This document shows, piece by piece, positions 35,302 to 46,772 of a stretch of 64,000 nucleotides of DNA (its first letter is position 1; each line of letters begins with the position of its first letter). This DNA is from UTCFX2 sp963726375 (GTDB taxonomy: Bacteria; Chloroflexota; Anaerolineae; Anaerolineales; UBA4823), in assembly GCA_963726375.1 (NCBI GenBank), contig CAVSCE010000006.1, positions 62,001 to 126,000 of the forward strand, given 5' to 3'. The notes beneath the pieces are model-generated. The model was not told the origin of the DNA and searched no databases. It saw only the letters and a list, made by a program, of their open reading frames with translations. The position numbers and the translations under genes were made by a program.

Positions 35302-36495
35302 ACCATAGATCCAAAATCTTTTTAGCTTTGTTCTTTGCATTGATAATGGTCGCAGGGCTCGCGCCTGGTCAGCAGCTAATCACGCCTCGTATGGTGGGGA
35401 TTTCTTTTCTTTCAATAACCGAAACGATCGCTAGCCTTTACTGGATCAGCTCTTGAAGCTCAAATCCCACCAGGCGACAAGCTTGTGCTTGGTGGAAGTT
35501 ATATCCTGGAAGAAAACGAAACCCTCAATGGAAGTCTGATAGTCTTAGGTGGAACTGCCGCGCTTTCCGAAAACTCGACGGTAACCGATGATGTTTTCAT
35601 CATGGGCGGCACGCTGACTGCAGCTGGAACTATACAAGGTGATGTCGCTGCTATCGGCGGTTTGGTTTCTCTGGAGAGTACTGCACAAGTGAATGGAGAT
35701 ATTAATGCACTTTCAGCCAGCCTGAAACGAGCAGAAGGCTCGCAAGTCGATGGTGAAGTGAATACCGATATTGCAGGACCATTCACAATAGATATACCGG
35801 GAAATTTGAAAATCCCCGGTCTGGAGGGGTTGCCTCCGATTTCAATCCCGAGGGAATCGGGGTCTCCGGTAGCTGGTTTTCACTTCAACCCCATTTGGGA
35901 TGTTTTTTGGTGGCTTATTCGGTCGTTTATCTGGGCAGTCATGGCCGTCTTGGTCGGGCTATTTGCCCCGAAAGCAATTTCAAGAGCAGGTGAAGCAGCA
36001 ATCTCCAGTCCGGCTGCGACTGCAGGTCTGGGCTGTTTGACGATCCTGGTTTTCCCTATGATATTGGTTTTATTGGCAATCACAATCTGCGGGATACCTT
36101 TCAGCCTGATCGGTGCATTTGGATTGTGGTTTGCCTGGGTATTTGGCGTGATCGTTTTAGGAACAGAAACCGGGAAGAGAATTGCCAACCTGTTCAAGGG
36201 CGACTGGGCGGTACCGGTCTCGGCTGGTGTGGGTACCTTTATTTTAACGCTGGTGATGAACGGGCTTGGTTTGCTGGTCCCATGTGTTGGATGGATCGTG
36301 CCGATGATCCTTGGTTCCATTGGACTTGGCGCTGCCGTGCTAACACGCCTTGGAACGCGATCCTACCCTAATGAATTTGGAACTGGTGGGACATTACACC
36401 ACTCTGAAGCCGAACCATCGGAATGGAGTCCAATCATTTCGCCGTCGGAAAGCTCAAAACCGTCTGATGGCGATGTGAAGGACGAAACTAACTAA
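35298..36495 (+). CDS. Bactofilin-like membrane protein (frameshifted)
   Basis: From GTG 35298, a signal-like helix (IFLALFFALIMVAGLAPG); a shift at about 35430-35460 leads into the body. Residues there form short repeats typical of a right-handed beta-helix (GSLIVLGGTAALSENSTVTD, DVFIMGGTLTAAGTIQGDVA), as in bactofilins. A linker and about six hydrophobic segments follow (WWLIRSFIWAVMAVLVGLF, then LTILVFPMILVLLAITI). About 399 residues. It is translated with the sigma and anti-sigma genes and may be a main target or sensor of that module. The C-terminal tail is Ser/Pro/Glu-rich. Confidence 0.72.
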
Positions 36496-36546
36496 ATTCC
36501 CGATATTGTGAGCAATGAGGTAAAGCAGTAAACTCAACTAAATCAT

Positions 36547-36659
36547 AAATACCTCAGGTAGCTTTGATCCAGCTAAATAATCGCTGCAGCGGTTTGATGG
36601 AGCATTGAATAATCAGAGCTTACGCGGCACCCGGATCAAAGAATTACCTGAGGTTATTT
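36547..36659. repeat. Long imperfect inverted repeat between convergent genes
   Basis: The left arm (36547-36570) and right arm (36633-36659) are complementary over about 23 of 24 positions with a few bulged bases, and 62 nt lie between. The right arm includes the era stop codon. A palindromic CGCTGCAGCG sits in the loop. It could fold as a shared terminator for the bactofilin-like gene and era, or be the remnant of a small inverted-repeat element (MITE). No matching copy was noticed elsewhere in the window. Confidence 0.55.
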
Positions 36660-37572
36660 ATAGCCAAACTGGCGAAGCACTTTATCATCATCACGCCAGT
36701 TTTTTCTCACTTTTACTTTCAAATCAAGAAATACTTTTCTTCCACTCATCGCCTCGATTTCACCGCGCGCTGCCATGCCGATCTTCTTTAGCATCTTTCC
36801 GTCTTTGCCAATCACGATAGGTTTATGCGATTCTTTTTCCAGAAAGAGTGTCGCTTCGATATATGCCCCATTTTCTTTCCGTTCCAAATATTGGTCAATT
36901 CGTATTGCAATTCCGTGCGGGATTTCATCCCGCAGCAAGCTCAAGGCTGCTTCTCGAATCAGGTCTGCTGCCAGATCGCGCTCGTATAGATCGGTAAGCT
37001 GATCCTCAGGGAAGAAAGGTGGTCCTTCAGGAATTAATTTCAGAATCACAGCTATCAATTGGTCCAGATTTGTTCCTGATGAAGCAGAAATCTGGATGGG
37101 TTGTGCCAGTTGGGACTTCCTTGAGAAAAGTCTGCTCATTGGTCGCTTCAGCCTGCATATCAATAAGGTCAATTTTGTTCAGCGCCAAAATTATTGGATG
37201 TGAAATTCTTGCCTCATGGAGGAGATCGAACAACAAACGATCTTCAGCTTCAGGTGGTTGGCTTACGTCAACAATTAGTAGGACGACATCGCATTCTTCA
37301 AGAGATTGAGCAGCATCCTGGTTCATCATTTCCCCTAATTTGTGTCTAGGGAGATGCAAGCCTGGTGTATCAATAAATATAACCTGAGCGCTTCCTTCCT
37401 GTGTATCCAGATTAAGGATACCGGATTGGCGTTTGCGAGTGGTTTGTGGACGTGGAGAGACTGCCGCGATTTTCTGGCCCAGCAGGGAATTAATCAGTGT
37501 TGATTTTCCTACATTCGGGCGTCCGATTACTGCGACAAAACCAGCTTTGTGGGGAGTTGTTTCGTTTTTCAT
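36654..37572 (-). CDS. era: GTPase Era (frameshifted)
   Basis: Ribosome-assembly GTPase acting on the 3' end of 16S rRNA. G1 is GRPNVGKSTL near residue 17, the switch region has SPRPQTTRKRQSGIL, G3 is DTPGLHLPRHKLG and G4 is NKID. The C-terminal KH domain includes ESHKPIVIGKDGKMLKKIG. A frame change lies at about 37090-37130, after EQTFLK. Both halves together give about 305 residues, the normal size. Start ATG 37572. The gene is convergent with the bactofilin-like gene and divergent from rpoB. Confidence 0.93.
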
Positions 37573-37912
37573 GCTTTGAATTCTATCAAAGATTGGGTAT
37601 CAAGCCGATGCAATCCCAGTTCATTGTTGTAAGCTTACCAATAAAATCAAAAGAATTTTTCTATCATCAAACGATCATGAATCAAGTCTTGACGAGGATG
37701 TTTGGAAATGGTATATTGTTCTTTCGTCTAATCCTAAGCTGAACGATAGTAATCGAAGAAAATTCAACTGTAGGCGATCGGTCTAACTATTGTGGTGCAG
37801 AAAAACCAACCTGATTTCCAGGGAACAGCCCGGAGATTTTGTTTTCGCGTGGTTATTGGATTGCACCTTCAACTCGGAATAAGCACCATTAGCAAAAGTC
37901 AGGAGATTTCGC
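37573..37912. other. Intergenic region upstream of rpoB
   Basis: A stretch of 340 nt without a protein gene, holding the rpoB promoter (37689-37717) and a leader of about 190 nt. The leader shows no long hairpin. No rplJL or nusG sequence is present upstream, unlike the usual arrangement. Confidence 0.6.
37689..37717 (+). promoter_or_regulatory. Sigma-70-type promoter for rpoB
   Basis: TTGACG at 37689-37694 and TATATT at 37712-37717, spacer 17 nt. It is the best match upstream of rpoB and implies a leader of about 190 nt before the ATG at 37913. Confidence 0.65.
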
Positions 37913-40900
37913 ATGACTTCCGCTTTTCAAAGTAAGTCCTACGCTCGTATCGATGTCAAACTGCCTTTGCCGGACTTGATTGAAGTTCAGATTGAATCCT
38001 TCAAGCGACTGAAGGACGAAGGGTTAGCAGATCTTTTTCATGAACTTTCCCCGATAGAATCCTATAACAAGGGGATGAAATTGTACTTCCCCAGCAGGAC
38101 ACCCGAAGCAACCCAATGGAAACTTTCTTATTGGTTTGGGGAGCCAAAACACAATATTGAAGAATGTGTTGAGCGCGACCTTACATATGCCAGCCCGCTC
38201 TATGTAAAAGTCCTGTTGATCGGTCCGGATATTCCAGAACCCATGACCCAGGATATTTTCCTGGGCGATTTCCCAGAAATGACAGAAAAGGGGACTTTCA
38301 TCATAAATGGGACCGAGCGTGTGGTGGTTTCACAGTTGATCCGATCTCCAGGTGTATATTTCGAGGCGCCTCCGGATCGAGCGACTGGTCGACCGCTGGC
38401 AATGGCGAAATTAATCCCCGACCGCGGCGCCTGGATGGAATTTGAAACCCGTAAAAGCGACTATCTGACGCTCCGCTTCAACCGCAAACGGACCGTCCCG
38501 GTGACAATTTTCTTGAGAGCTCTTGCGGCAGTCAGCGATGGACTCCCAAGCGGACAATCCTCGCTAAAAACGGGTACAGATGAAGAGCTCCTGGAGATTT
38601 TTGGGGATGTAGACAATAACCCAGACCGAATGTTCGTGACATCGACGCTTGCTCAGGAACCAGCCTGGGAGCTTCCTCATAACCAGACGATATCAGAAGC
38701 AGCGCTGCTTGAATTCTTCAAGCGCATGCGCCCTGGCGACCCTGCCACCCTCGAGAATGCCCGAAACTTCCTCGAAGAACAGCTCTTTGATCAGCGCCAT
38801 TACGACCTGGAGCGTGTTGGACGATATAAACTGAATCAGAAGCTTGATTTGAGCGAATATGTCCCGATCACTCACCGCATGGTGACCAAATGGGATATCG
38901 TTCGCTTGCTCCGTCGGATGATCATGATCAACAACGGCACTCAATCAGCGGATGACATCGACCATCTTGGAAATCGGCGGGCGAAAACTGTCGGTGAGTT
39001 GATCCAAAACAAATTGCGGGTTGGACTTCGGAGAATGGAACGGGTCATCAAAGAGCGCATGTCGATCCGAGATCAGGAACAGATCTCCCCGATAACGCTG
39101 ATAAATATTCGCCCGGTTGTTGCCGCGCTGCGGGAATTCTTTGGCTCCAGCCAGCTCTCGCAATTTATGGACCAGACCAATCCGCTTGCCGAGTTGCGCC
39201 ATAAACGTACACTTTCAGCGCTGGGTCCCGGTGGCTTACGCCGAGAGCGAGCTGGATTTGATGTACGAGATGTCCACCATTCTCACTACGGTCGAATTTG
39301 CCCAATTGAAACACCTGAAGGACCAAATATTGGCCTGATTGGACGTTTGGCATCCTTTGCTCGCGTGAACGAATACGGTTTCATAGAAACGCCTTATCGC
39401 CGGGTGAGAAAAGTCCTCGCCCCTGATGATGAGCTCCTGCTCAACCGTATGCTGCGTGAAGACGTTGTGCACCCGACATCTGGCGAAGTCATCGCGAAAA
39501 CCGGCGACCGGGTCACATCCGCTCTGATGAAGAAAATCGCAAAACTAAAGGTCAAGGAAGTCGCTGTTGTTCCATTCGTTACCACCGAGACCAAATATCT
39601 TTCTGCTGACTACGAAGATCGGTTCGTGATTGCACAGGCAAACACATTGCTGAACGATTACAACGAATTTGTCAGAACTCGAGTTTCGTCTCGGCACCAC
39701 TCGACTTTCATTTTCTCGCTTCCAACCAATATTGACTTCATGGATGTTGCACCGCACCAAATTGTTGGAATCAGCGCGGCATTGATCCCATTCCTCGAGC
39801 ATGATGATGCTAACCGTGCTCTGATGGGCTCGAATATGCAGGCTCAGGCTGTTCCGCTGCTGCGTCCTGACGTTCCAAGGGTTTCAACCGGGATGGAATA
39901 CCACGCCGCGATCGACTCGGGTCAGGTGATCCTTGCAGAGGATGAAGGCGAAGTAGTGTCCGTCACTGGACGCAGCGTAACGCTAAGAACTCTGGAAGGC
40001 AAACAGCGGGTTTACAACCTTCGAAAATATTCCCGTTCAAACCAAAGTACATGCATCGACCAGCGCCCGGCAGTTGTGAAAGGTCAGCGGGTTCATCCCG
40101 GTGATGTGATAGCCAATTCATCTTCAACTGAAAGTGGACAGCTGGCATTGGGTCAGAATGTTGTCGTTGCTTTTATTTCTTGGGAAGGTGGCAACTTCGA
40201 GGATGCGATATTAATTTCAGAGCGCCTGGTCCAGGAAGACCGGTTCACATCAGTTCATATTGAAAAATATGAGGTGGAATCACGGGACACGCGTCTGGGC
40301 CCAGAAGAAATCACTCGTGATATTCCCAATGTGGGCGATGAAGCGATCAAAGATTTAGATGATCATGGGATTATCCGAATCGGCGCTGAGGTCGGTCCGA
40401 ATGATATCCTGGTTGGAAAGATCTCACCGAAAGGCGAGAAGGAGCTCACCCCGGAAGAGCGGCTGCTTCGAGCGATTTTTGGAGAAAAATCTCGAGATGT
40501 AAAAGACACATCCTTGAGGATGCCTCATGGCGAACGCGGCAAGGTGGTCGATGTCAAAGTGTTCACCCGAGAAGATAATGCCGACTTATCCGCTGGGGTA
40601 GATATGATGGTGAGGGTGTCCGTTGCGCAAAAACGCAAGATCACTGCAGGAGATAAAATGGCAGGGCGGCATGGAAATAAAGGCGTCGTTTCCAAAGTTG
40701 TCCCTGTGGAAGATATGCCGTTTCTCGAAGATGGATTGCCAGTCGATATAATTTTAAATCCATTGGGCGTTCCAGGTCGAATGAACATCGGTCAGGTGCT
40801 GGAAACCCACCTGGGTTGGGCTGCTGGCAGGTTGGGATTTCGGGCGATATCGCCAGTATTCGATGGTGCAAGTGAAGAGGAAATTGAAGCAGAACTTGCA

Positions 40901-41848
40901 CGTGCCTGGCTGATTGACCACGCCTGGAACGAGACAACCCAGGTGGCTTGGAACTGGTTGAAAGAGGCTGATTTTGACCCCTCGACCATCGAAGATGACC
41001 AGGAAGTCCGCCGGATTTATCTTGAGAACTGGTTGGCTGACCGGGGCTACGACGCTTACAGGCTAATTTCTGATGAAGATTATGCCCGGCGTTCAGTCTT
41101 ACGAGAATGGCTGCGTGATAACGAGATTAATCCGGATAGTCTTCTTGCCTTTGAAAATGTATCCGATGCGGGTCCGGATCGGCTCGGTAAGAATAAGAAT
41201 GCGATTAAATCCTGCTTGCGCCTCTGGCTTAAGAACCAGGGTGAAGATATCAATCTGTTAAAAGTTGAAGATTATTCGAGCCGGGCAAGAGAGATCAGCC
41301 TGGATAAAGGTATTCCAGTTCCGACCTTAGGAAAACAATATCTTCGAGACGGGAAGACCGGCGAGCCATATGATCAGCCTGTTACCGTAGGTGTGATGAC
41401 CATGTTGAAGCTTCACCACCTGGTTGAAGATAAAGTCCATGCGCGATCCACTGGACCGTACAGCCTGGTTTCCCAGCAGCCTTTAGGTGGTAAGGCTCAA
41501 TTTGGCGGACAGCGGTTTGGTGAAATGGAAGTCTGGGCGCTCGAGGCATATGGCGCTGCGTATACGCTTCAGGAAATGCTCACCGTAAAATCCGATGATG
41601 TTCAGGGTCGAGTAAAAACGTATGAAGCAATCGTTAAAGGTGAGCAGATCGAAGAGCCGAGCATCCCTGCATCATTCCGTGTGCTGGTCAAAGAGTTGCA
41701 AAGTCTCGGACTTGCTGTAGAAGCGGTGACGGATACGGGTGAGATCATCAAATTTGGGAAAGACGAGGAGCGCGCCCGTCCGCCGAAAATTGGCACAGGT
41801 TTGTTGAATTGGGAGAAGAGCTCTAATCAGCACCGGATCCGGTTTTGA
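37913..41848 (+). CDS. rpoB: RNA polymerase beta subunit, with lineage-type C-terminal insertion
   Basis: A protein of 1311 residues. The conserved fork and rifampicin regions are clear (SSQLSQFMDQTNPLAELRHK, then RRERAGFDVRDVHHSHYGRI) with CPIETPEGPNIGLI, and the active-centre segment KMAGRHGNKGVVSKV. An insertion of about 150 residues (roughly 987-1135) replaces the short link normally found between the SPVFDGA region and the LRDGKTGEPYDQ region. It is rich in repeated WL-containing units. No frame changes. AGGAG precedes the ATG. The next gene is rpsL: rpoC, normally adjacent, is absent from the window. Era lies upstream in the opposite direction, so rplKAJL are also missing from this locus. 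Confidence 0.97.
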   Translation: MTSAFQSKSYARIDVKLPLPDLIEVQIESFKRLKDEGLADLFHELSPIESYNKGMKLYFPSRTPEATQWKLSYWFGEPKHNIEECVERDLTYASPLYVKVLLIGPDIPEPMTQDIFLGDFPEMTEKGTFIINGTERVVVSQLIRSPGVYFEAPPDRATGRPLAMAKLIPDRGAWMEFETRKSDYLTLRFNRKRTVPVTIFLRALAAVSDGLPSGQSSLKTGTDEELLEIFGDVDNNPDRMFVTSTLAQEPAWELPHNQTISEAALLEFFKRMRPGDPATLENARNFLEEQLFDQRHYDLERVGRYKLNQKLDLSEYVPITHRMVTKWDIVRLLRRMIMINNGTQSADDIDHLGNRRAKTVGELIQNKLRVGLRRMERVIKERMSIRDQEQISPITLINIRPVVAALREFFGSSQLSQFMDQTNPLAELRHKRTLSALGPGGLRRERAGFDVRDVHHSHYGRICPIETPEGPNIGLIGRLASFARVNEYGFIETPYRRVRKVLAPDDELLLNRMLREDVVHPTSGEVIAKTGDRVTSALMKKIAKLKVKEVAVVPFVTTETKYLSADYEDRFVIAQANTLLNDYNEFVRTRVSSRHHSTFIFSLPTNIDFMDVAPHQIVGISAALIPFLEHDDANRALMGSNMQAQAVPLLRPDVPRVSTGMEYHAAIDSGQVILAEDEGEVVSVTGRSVTLRTLEGKQRVYNLRKYSRSNQSTCIDQRPAVVKGQRVHPGDVIANSSSTESGQLALGQNVVVAFISWEGGNFEDAILISERLVQEDRFTSVHIEKYEVESRDTRLGPEEITRDIPNVGDEAIKDLDDHGIIRIGAEVGPNDILVGKISPKGEKELTPEERLLRAIFGEKSRDVKDTSLRMPHGERGKVVDVKVFTREDNADLSAGVDMMVRVSVAQKRKITAGDKMAGRHGNKGVVSKVVPVEDMPFLEDGLPVDIILNPLGVPGRMNIGQVLETHLGWAAGRLGFRAISPVFDGASEEEIEAELARAWLIDHAWNETTQVAWNWLKEADFDPSTIEDDQEVRRIYLENWLADRGYDAYRLISDEDYARRSVLREWLRDNEINPDSLLAFENVSDAGPDRLGKNKNAIKSCLRLWLKNQGEDINLLKVEDYSSRAREISLDKGIPVPTLGKQYLRDGKTGEPYDQPVTVGVMTMLKLHHLVEDKVHARSTGPYSLVSQQPLGGKAQFGGQRFGEMEVWALEAYGAAYTLQEMLTVKSDDVQGRVKTYEAIVKGEQIEEPSIPASFRVLVKELQSLGLAVEAVTDTGEIIKFGKDEERARPPKIGTGLLNWEKSSNQHRIRF

Positions 41849-41876
41849 TTAGTTTGATAAATTGTCGAAACCTGCC

Positions 41877-41905
41877 TTGACGCTACTTTAGGCGCATGGT
41901 AGAAT
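41877..41905 (+). promoter_or_regulatory. Sigma-70-type promoter for the str operon
   Basis: TTGACG at 41877-41882 and TAGAAT at 41900-41905 with a 17-nt spacer, just after the rpoB stop. It shows that rpsL-rpsG-fusA-tuf can be transcribed apart from rpoB. Confidence 0.7.
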
Positions 41906-41980
41906 TGCAGTTCGTTGCCCAACATTTCAGATAGGACGGCAATTACCCCCGTTCAGGCAACCTTACGAGTTAGAAACCGT

Positions 41981-42008
41981 GAGGCCATCATGTAAGAGCG
42001 ATGGCCTC
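41981..42008 (+). terminator. Hairpin in the rpsL leader
   Basis: A 9-bp perfect stem (GAGGCCATC with GATGGCCTC, 10-nt loop) between the str promoter and rpsL. There is no T-run after it, so it is more likely a leader element than a full rpoB terminator. Confidence 0.45.
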
Positions 42009-42072
42009 GCTTATTGGAAAGAAATCGCTGATCGCGACCATCAATTGTGTTCATTTTTATCTGGAGGCGACT

Positions 42073-42496
42073 GTGCCAACAATCAATCAATTGGTCCGCA
42101 AGGGCCGCAAAAGCAAGAAACTGAAAAGCAAGGCCCCTGCGCTGCTCTATACTCTGAACTCAATGAAGCAGCGCCGCTACCGACAGGAGAAGGGTGCCCC
42201 GCAGAAGCGTGGTGTTTGCACGGTTGTGCGTACGATGACACCGAAGAAACCGAATTCTGCCCTGCGAAAAATTGCCCGCGTTCAGACTCAGCAACGGGAT
42301 CGAAGTCACGGCTTACATCCCTGGTGAAGGGCACACGCTGCAGGAACACTCAGTTGTGTTGGTGCGCGGTGGTCGTGTCAAGGACCTACCAGGTGTTCGA
42401 TATCACATCGTACGCGGTACTCTGGATACCGGTGGCGTCAACAACCGCAAACAGGGCCGCTCAAAATACGGTTCGAAACGCCCCAAAGCAAAGTAA
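42073..42496 (+). CDS. rpsL: Ribosomal protein uS12 (frameshifted)
   Basis: The decoding-centre protein of the small subunit. GTG 42073 follows GGAGG: PTINQLVRKGRKSKKLKSKA, then TMTPKKPNSALRKIARV, the loop changed in streptomycin resistance. One extra base at about 42281-42286 moves the frame; the second half continues RLSNGIEVTAYIPGEGHTLQ, GGRVKDLPGVRYHIVRG and ends KYGSKRPKAK. About 140 residues. First gene of the str operon. Confidence 0.96.
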
Positions 42497-42510
42497 GATA
42501 GGAGTAGTCG

Positions 42511-42981
42511 ATGTCTCGACGTGCAAAGCCCGAAAAACGAGAAATTCTCCCGGATGTCCGTTATAGCAACATCCTGGTGCAAACTTTCATCAACAGCGTC
42601 ATGAGGAACGGAAAGAAAAGCCTTGCAGCAAGCCTGGTCTACGGTGCATTCGACCTCATGGAAGAGAAAACCAAACGCAGCGGTCTGGAAGTCTTCGAGC
42701 AGGCGATGAAGAATGTCTCACCGATGATGGAAGTCAAGCCCCGCCGTGTTGGCGGCGCAACATATCAGATCCCGATGGAAGTCCCAGCTGACAGACGTTT
42801 TGCTTTGGCGACACGCTGGGTTCTGCAGGCCGCAAACAGCCGTTCTGGCAGGAATTTTTCAGAGAAATTGGCCGGCGAGCTGATGGATGCATCCAACAAC
42901 ACAGGTTCTGCCATCCGTAAACGAGATGAATCCCACAAAATGGCTGAGGCCAACCGGGCATTCTCTCACTACCGGGCTTGA
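42511..42981 (+). CDS. rpsG: Ribosomal protein uS7
   Basis: A 156-residue protein that nucleates the head of the 30S subunit. It starts MSRRAKPEKREILPDVRYSN and contains the conserved VKPRRVGGATYQIPMEV. The start is 14 nt after rpsL with an AGGAG site, and the gene ends in TGA, showing that TGA is a normal stop in this genome. Intact. Confidence 0.97.
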   Translation: MSRRAKPEKREILPDVRYSNILVQTFINSVMRNGKKSLAASLVYGAFDLMEEKTKRSGLEVFEQAMKNVSPMMEVKPRRVGGATYQIPMEVPADRRFALATRWVLQAANSRSGRNFSEKLAGELMDASNNTGSAIRKRDESHKMAEANRAFSHYRA

Positions 42982-43045
42982 GCTTGGTTTTCTAAGATTC
43001 TGCAGATCTTATTATCCGCGAAACAATTATCGCAAAGGTTATTGA

Positions 43046-45122
43046 ATGGCACGCAAGTTCCCACTGGAACGGTACCGAAATATCGGGATTATCGCCCATA
43101 TTGACGCCGGAAAAACAACCACAACCGAGCGGATTCTTTACTATACAGGGAAAACGCATCGCATCGGCTCTGTGGATGACGGCACAACGGTAACCGATTG
43201 GATGGAACAGGAGCGTGAACGCGGGATTACGATTGTCTCTGCAGCAGTTTCCTCGGAATGGAAAGGGTATCAGATCAATATTATCGATACTCCTGGCCAT
43301 ATCGATTTCACTGCTGAAGTGCAGCGTTCCTTGCGGGTCCTGGATGGCGGAATTGTCATTTTTGATGCCGTGCAGGGTGTAGAACCTCAAAGCGAGACGG
43401 TGTGGCGGCAGGCTGACCGTTATCAAGTTCCTCGGATTTGTTTTGTCAATAAGATGGATCGTGTTGGCGCTTCATATGACAACACAATCCAATCAATACG
43501 TGAGCGGCTGGGTGCAAATCCGGTGGCTTTGCAGGTCCCTGTCGGTTCTGAAATCAAATTTCACAGGTGTTGTCGATTTAATCAATCGAAAAGCGATAAC
43601 CTGGTCTGAAGATGTGAACCTGGAACCGCTGGAGTCCGAAATCCCCACGGAGATGGTCGCTGATGTCGAGCTAAAGCGTGCCATCATGGTGGAGAAAATC
43701 GCCGAAAATGATGACGTTCTTACGGTGAAATATCCTTGAAGGTAAAGAAATTGGCATTGAAGAGCTGAAAACTGCAATTCGCAAGTCAGTCATTGCCGGC
43801 GAAATCACGCCAGTATTTTGCGGCAGCTCGTTGCGGAACAAAGGGGTGCAGCCCGTCCTGGACGCAGTTATTGATTATCTTCCATCTCCGGAGGATATCC
43901 CGCCCGTGGTCAGGTGAACACCCGAAAACAGGTCAGGAGCTCGCACTACCAGCTGAGGACGATGCGCCTTTGAGCGCACTTGTGTTTAAGATTGTTACAG
44001 ACCCTTATGTTGGACGATTGGCATATTTCCGCGTTTATTCCGGAAAGTCTTACCCAGGGCGATATGATTTTAATTCCTCGAAGGACCGTAAAGAACGGGT
44101 TGGTCGGCTTATTCGAATGTATGCCGACCGGCGAGAGGATATCAATGAAGTTTTAGCCGGGGATATCGGCGCCGTGCTTGGGATGAAGGAGACTTTCACC
44201 GGCGATACTTTATGCGATAACAGCAGCCCAATTTTGCTGGAGACGATCACATTTCCGGAGCCAGTCATCTACGTTGCTATTGAGCCAAAAACAACGGCAG
44301 ATCAGGACAAAATGGGTGAGGCTCTCCGAAAACTTTCGGAAGAAGACCCGACATTCAGGGTCCGGACGGATGAATATACCGGTCAGACAATCATCGCCGG
44401 GATGGGTGAGCTGCATTTGGAAGTTATTGTTGACCGGATGTTGAGGGAATTTCAAAGTCCAGGGAAGAGTGGGCCGGCCGCAAGTAGCTTATCGCGAATC
44501 GATCACTATCCCGGTTGAAAAGTCAGATTACCGTTATGTCAAGCAGACTGGTGGGCGCGGCCAATATGGTCACGTAACACTATCGATTGAACCTGGCGAA
44601 GCCGGCAGCGGAATTCAGTTCGAAAACAAGATCGTCGGCGGAGTTATTCCGAAAGAGTATATCCCGGCAGTGGAAAAAGGCGTCCGCGAAGCAGCAGAAG
44701 GTGGCGTACTCGCGGGTTATCCAGCCACAGATATCAAAATCCGACTTTATGATGGCTCATATCATGAAGTCGACTCTAATGAAATGGCTTTTAAAATGGC
44801 CGGGTCTCTGGCATTTAAAGAAGGGGTACTTCGCGCCGGTCCTGTCCTTCTGGAACCGATCATGAAAGTGGAAGTCCTGGCTCCCGAAGAATTCTTGGGT
44901 GATATCATTGGGCAATTGAACTCCCGCAGAGGAGAAATCCTAGGGATGGAAATTCGACCGGGCAATGCCCAGGCGGTCCGCTCCATGGTTCCCCTTGCCG
45001 AGATGTTTGGCTATGCAACCGATTTGCGCTCTGCCACACAAGGTAGAGGTGTATTTACAATGGAATTTGACCATTATTCACGCGTATCGGATACTGTCGC
45101 GCGAGCGATCATCGGTAACTGA
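43046..45122 (+). CDS. fusA: Elongation factor G (several frameshifts)
   Basis: Translocation GTPase of about 690 residues. G1 is AHIDAGKTTTTERIL, switch/G3 are RGITIVSAAVSSEW and DTPGHIDFTAEVQRSL, and G4 is NKMDRVGA. Domain IV/V segments are clear (YVKQTGGRGQYGHVTLSIEP, then GGVIPKEYIPAVEKGV). The frame moves by one base in the same direction at about 43555, 43735, 43910 and 44470, so four lesions interrupt one essential gene. Both flanks of every break match EF-G without lost residues, so the errors are probably in the data. It lies between rpsG and tuf in the usual str order. Confidence 0.95.
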
Positions 45123-45199
45123 TCGAACATCGATTAAAACTGTAATCATCAATTTGACTGCATGATCCTGACCAAGAACGAAAAAAGGAGAATGGATTT

Positions 45200-46402
<1,203 letters not shown>

Positions 46403-46410
46403 GTGATATT

Positions 46411-46722
46411 ATGATGGCAAAGCAGAAAATCCGTATCCGACTTAAAGCATATGATCATCGGGTGCTCGACCAATCAGCCAAGCGGATTGTTGAGACCGCT
46501 GAACGAACTGGTGCTCGAGTAGTTGGTCCAGTACCCTTGCCAACTAGGATAGAACGGTTTACAATACGGCGCTCGACTTTCATCGATAAAGATTCACACG
46601 AGCACTTTGAAATTCGTACCCATAACCGCTTGATCGATGTCCTGGACCCTGATTCCAAGACCATCGACATGTTGATGCGATTAAACCTTCCTGCGGGCGT
46701 GGATATCGAAATCAAGATTTAG
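46411..46722 (+). CDS. rpsJ: Ribosomal protein uS10
   Basis: About 103 residues with the family text KIRIRLKAYDHRVLDQSAKR and RTHNRLIDVLDPDSKTIDML. It sits in the head of the 30S subunit and also takes part in NusB antitermination. Two ATG codons in a row (46411, 46414) could serve; the second fits the AGGTGA site better. The order tuf-rpsJ joins the str and S10 gene sets. Confidence 0.95.
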   Translation: MMAKQKIRIRLKAYDHRVLDQSAKRIVETAERTGARVVGPVPLPTRIERFTIRRSTFIDKDSHEHFEIRTHNRLIDVLDPDSKTIDMLMRLNLPAGVDIEIKI

Positions 46723-46736
46723 TTTTTTTCTGTCAT

Positions 46737-46772
46737 GGTTCACGGACCAAAGACCAGAAGGTCGCGTGAACC
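46737..46772 (+). promoter_or_regulatory. Hairpin in the rpsJ-rplC gap, possible ribosomal protein leader
   Basis: A 12-bp stem (GGTTCACGGACC with GGTC and CGTGAACC, one bulged G, 11-nt loop). It opens a 212-nt gap where S10-operon genes normally follow closely. The gap has further pairing, for example GGGCT with AGCCC near 46817-46840. It may be a binding site for a ribosomal protein that controls rplC onward. Confidence 0.4.
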
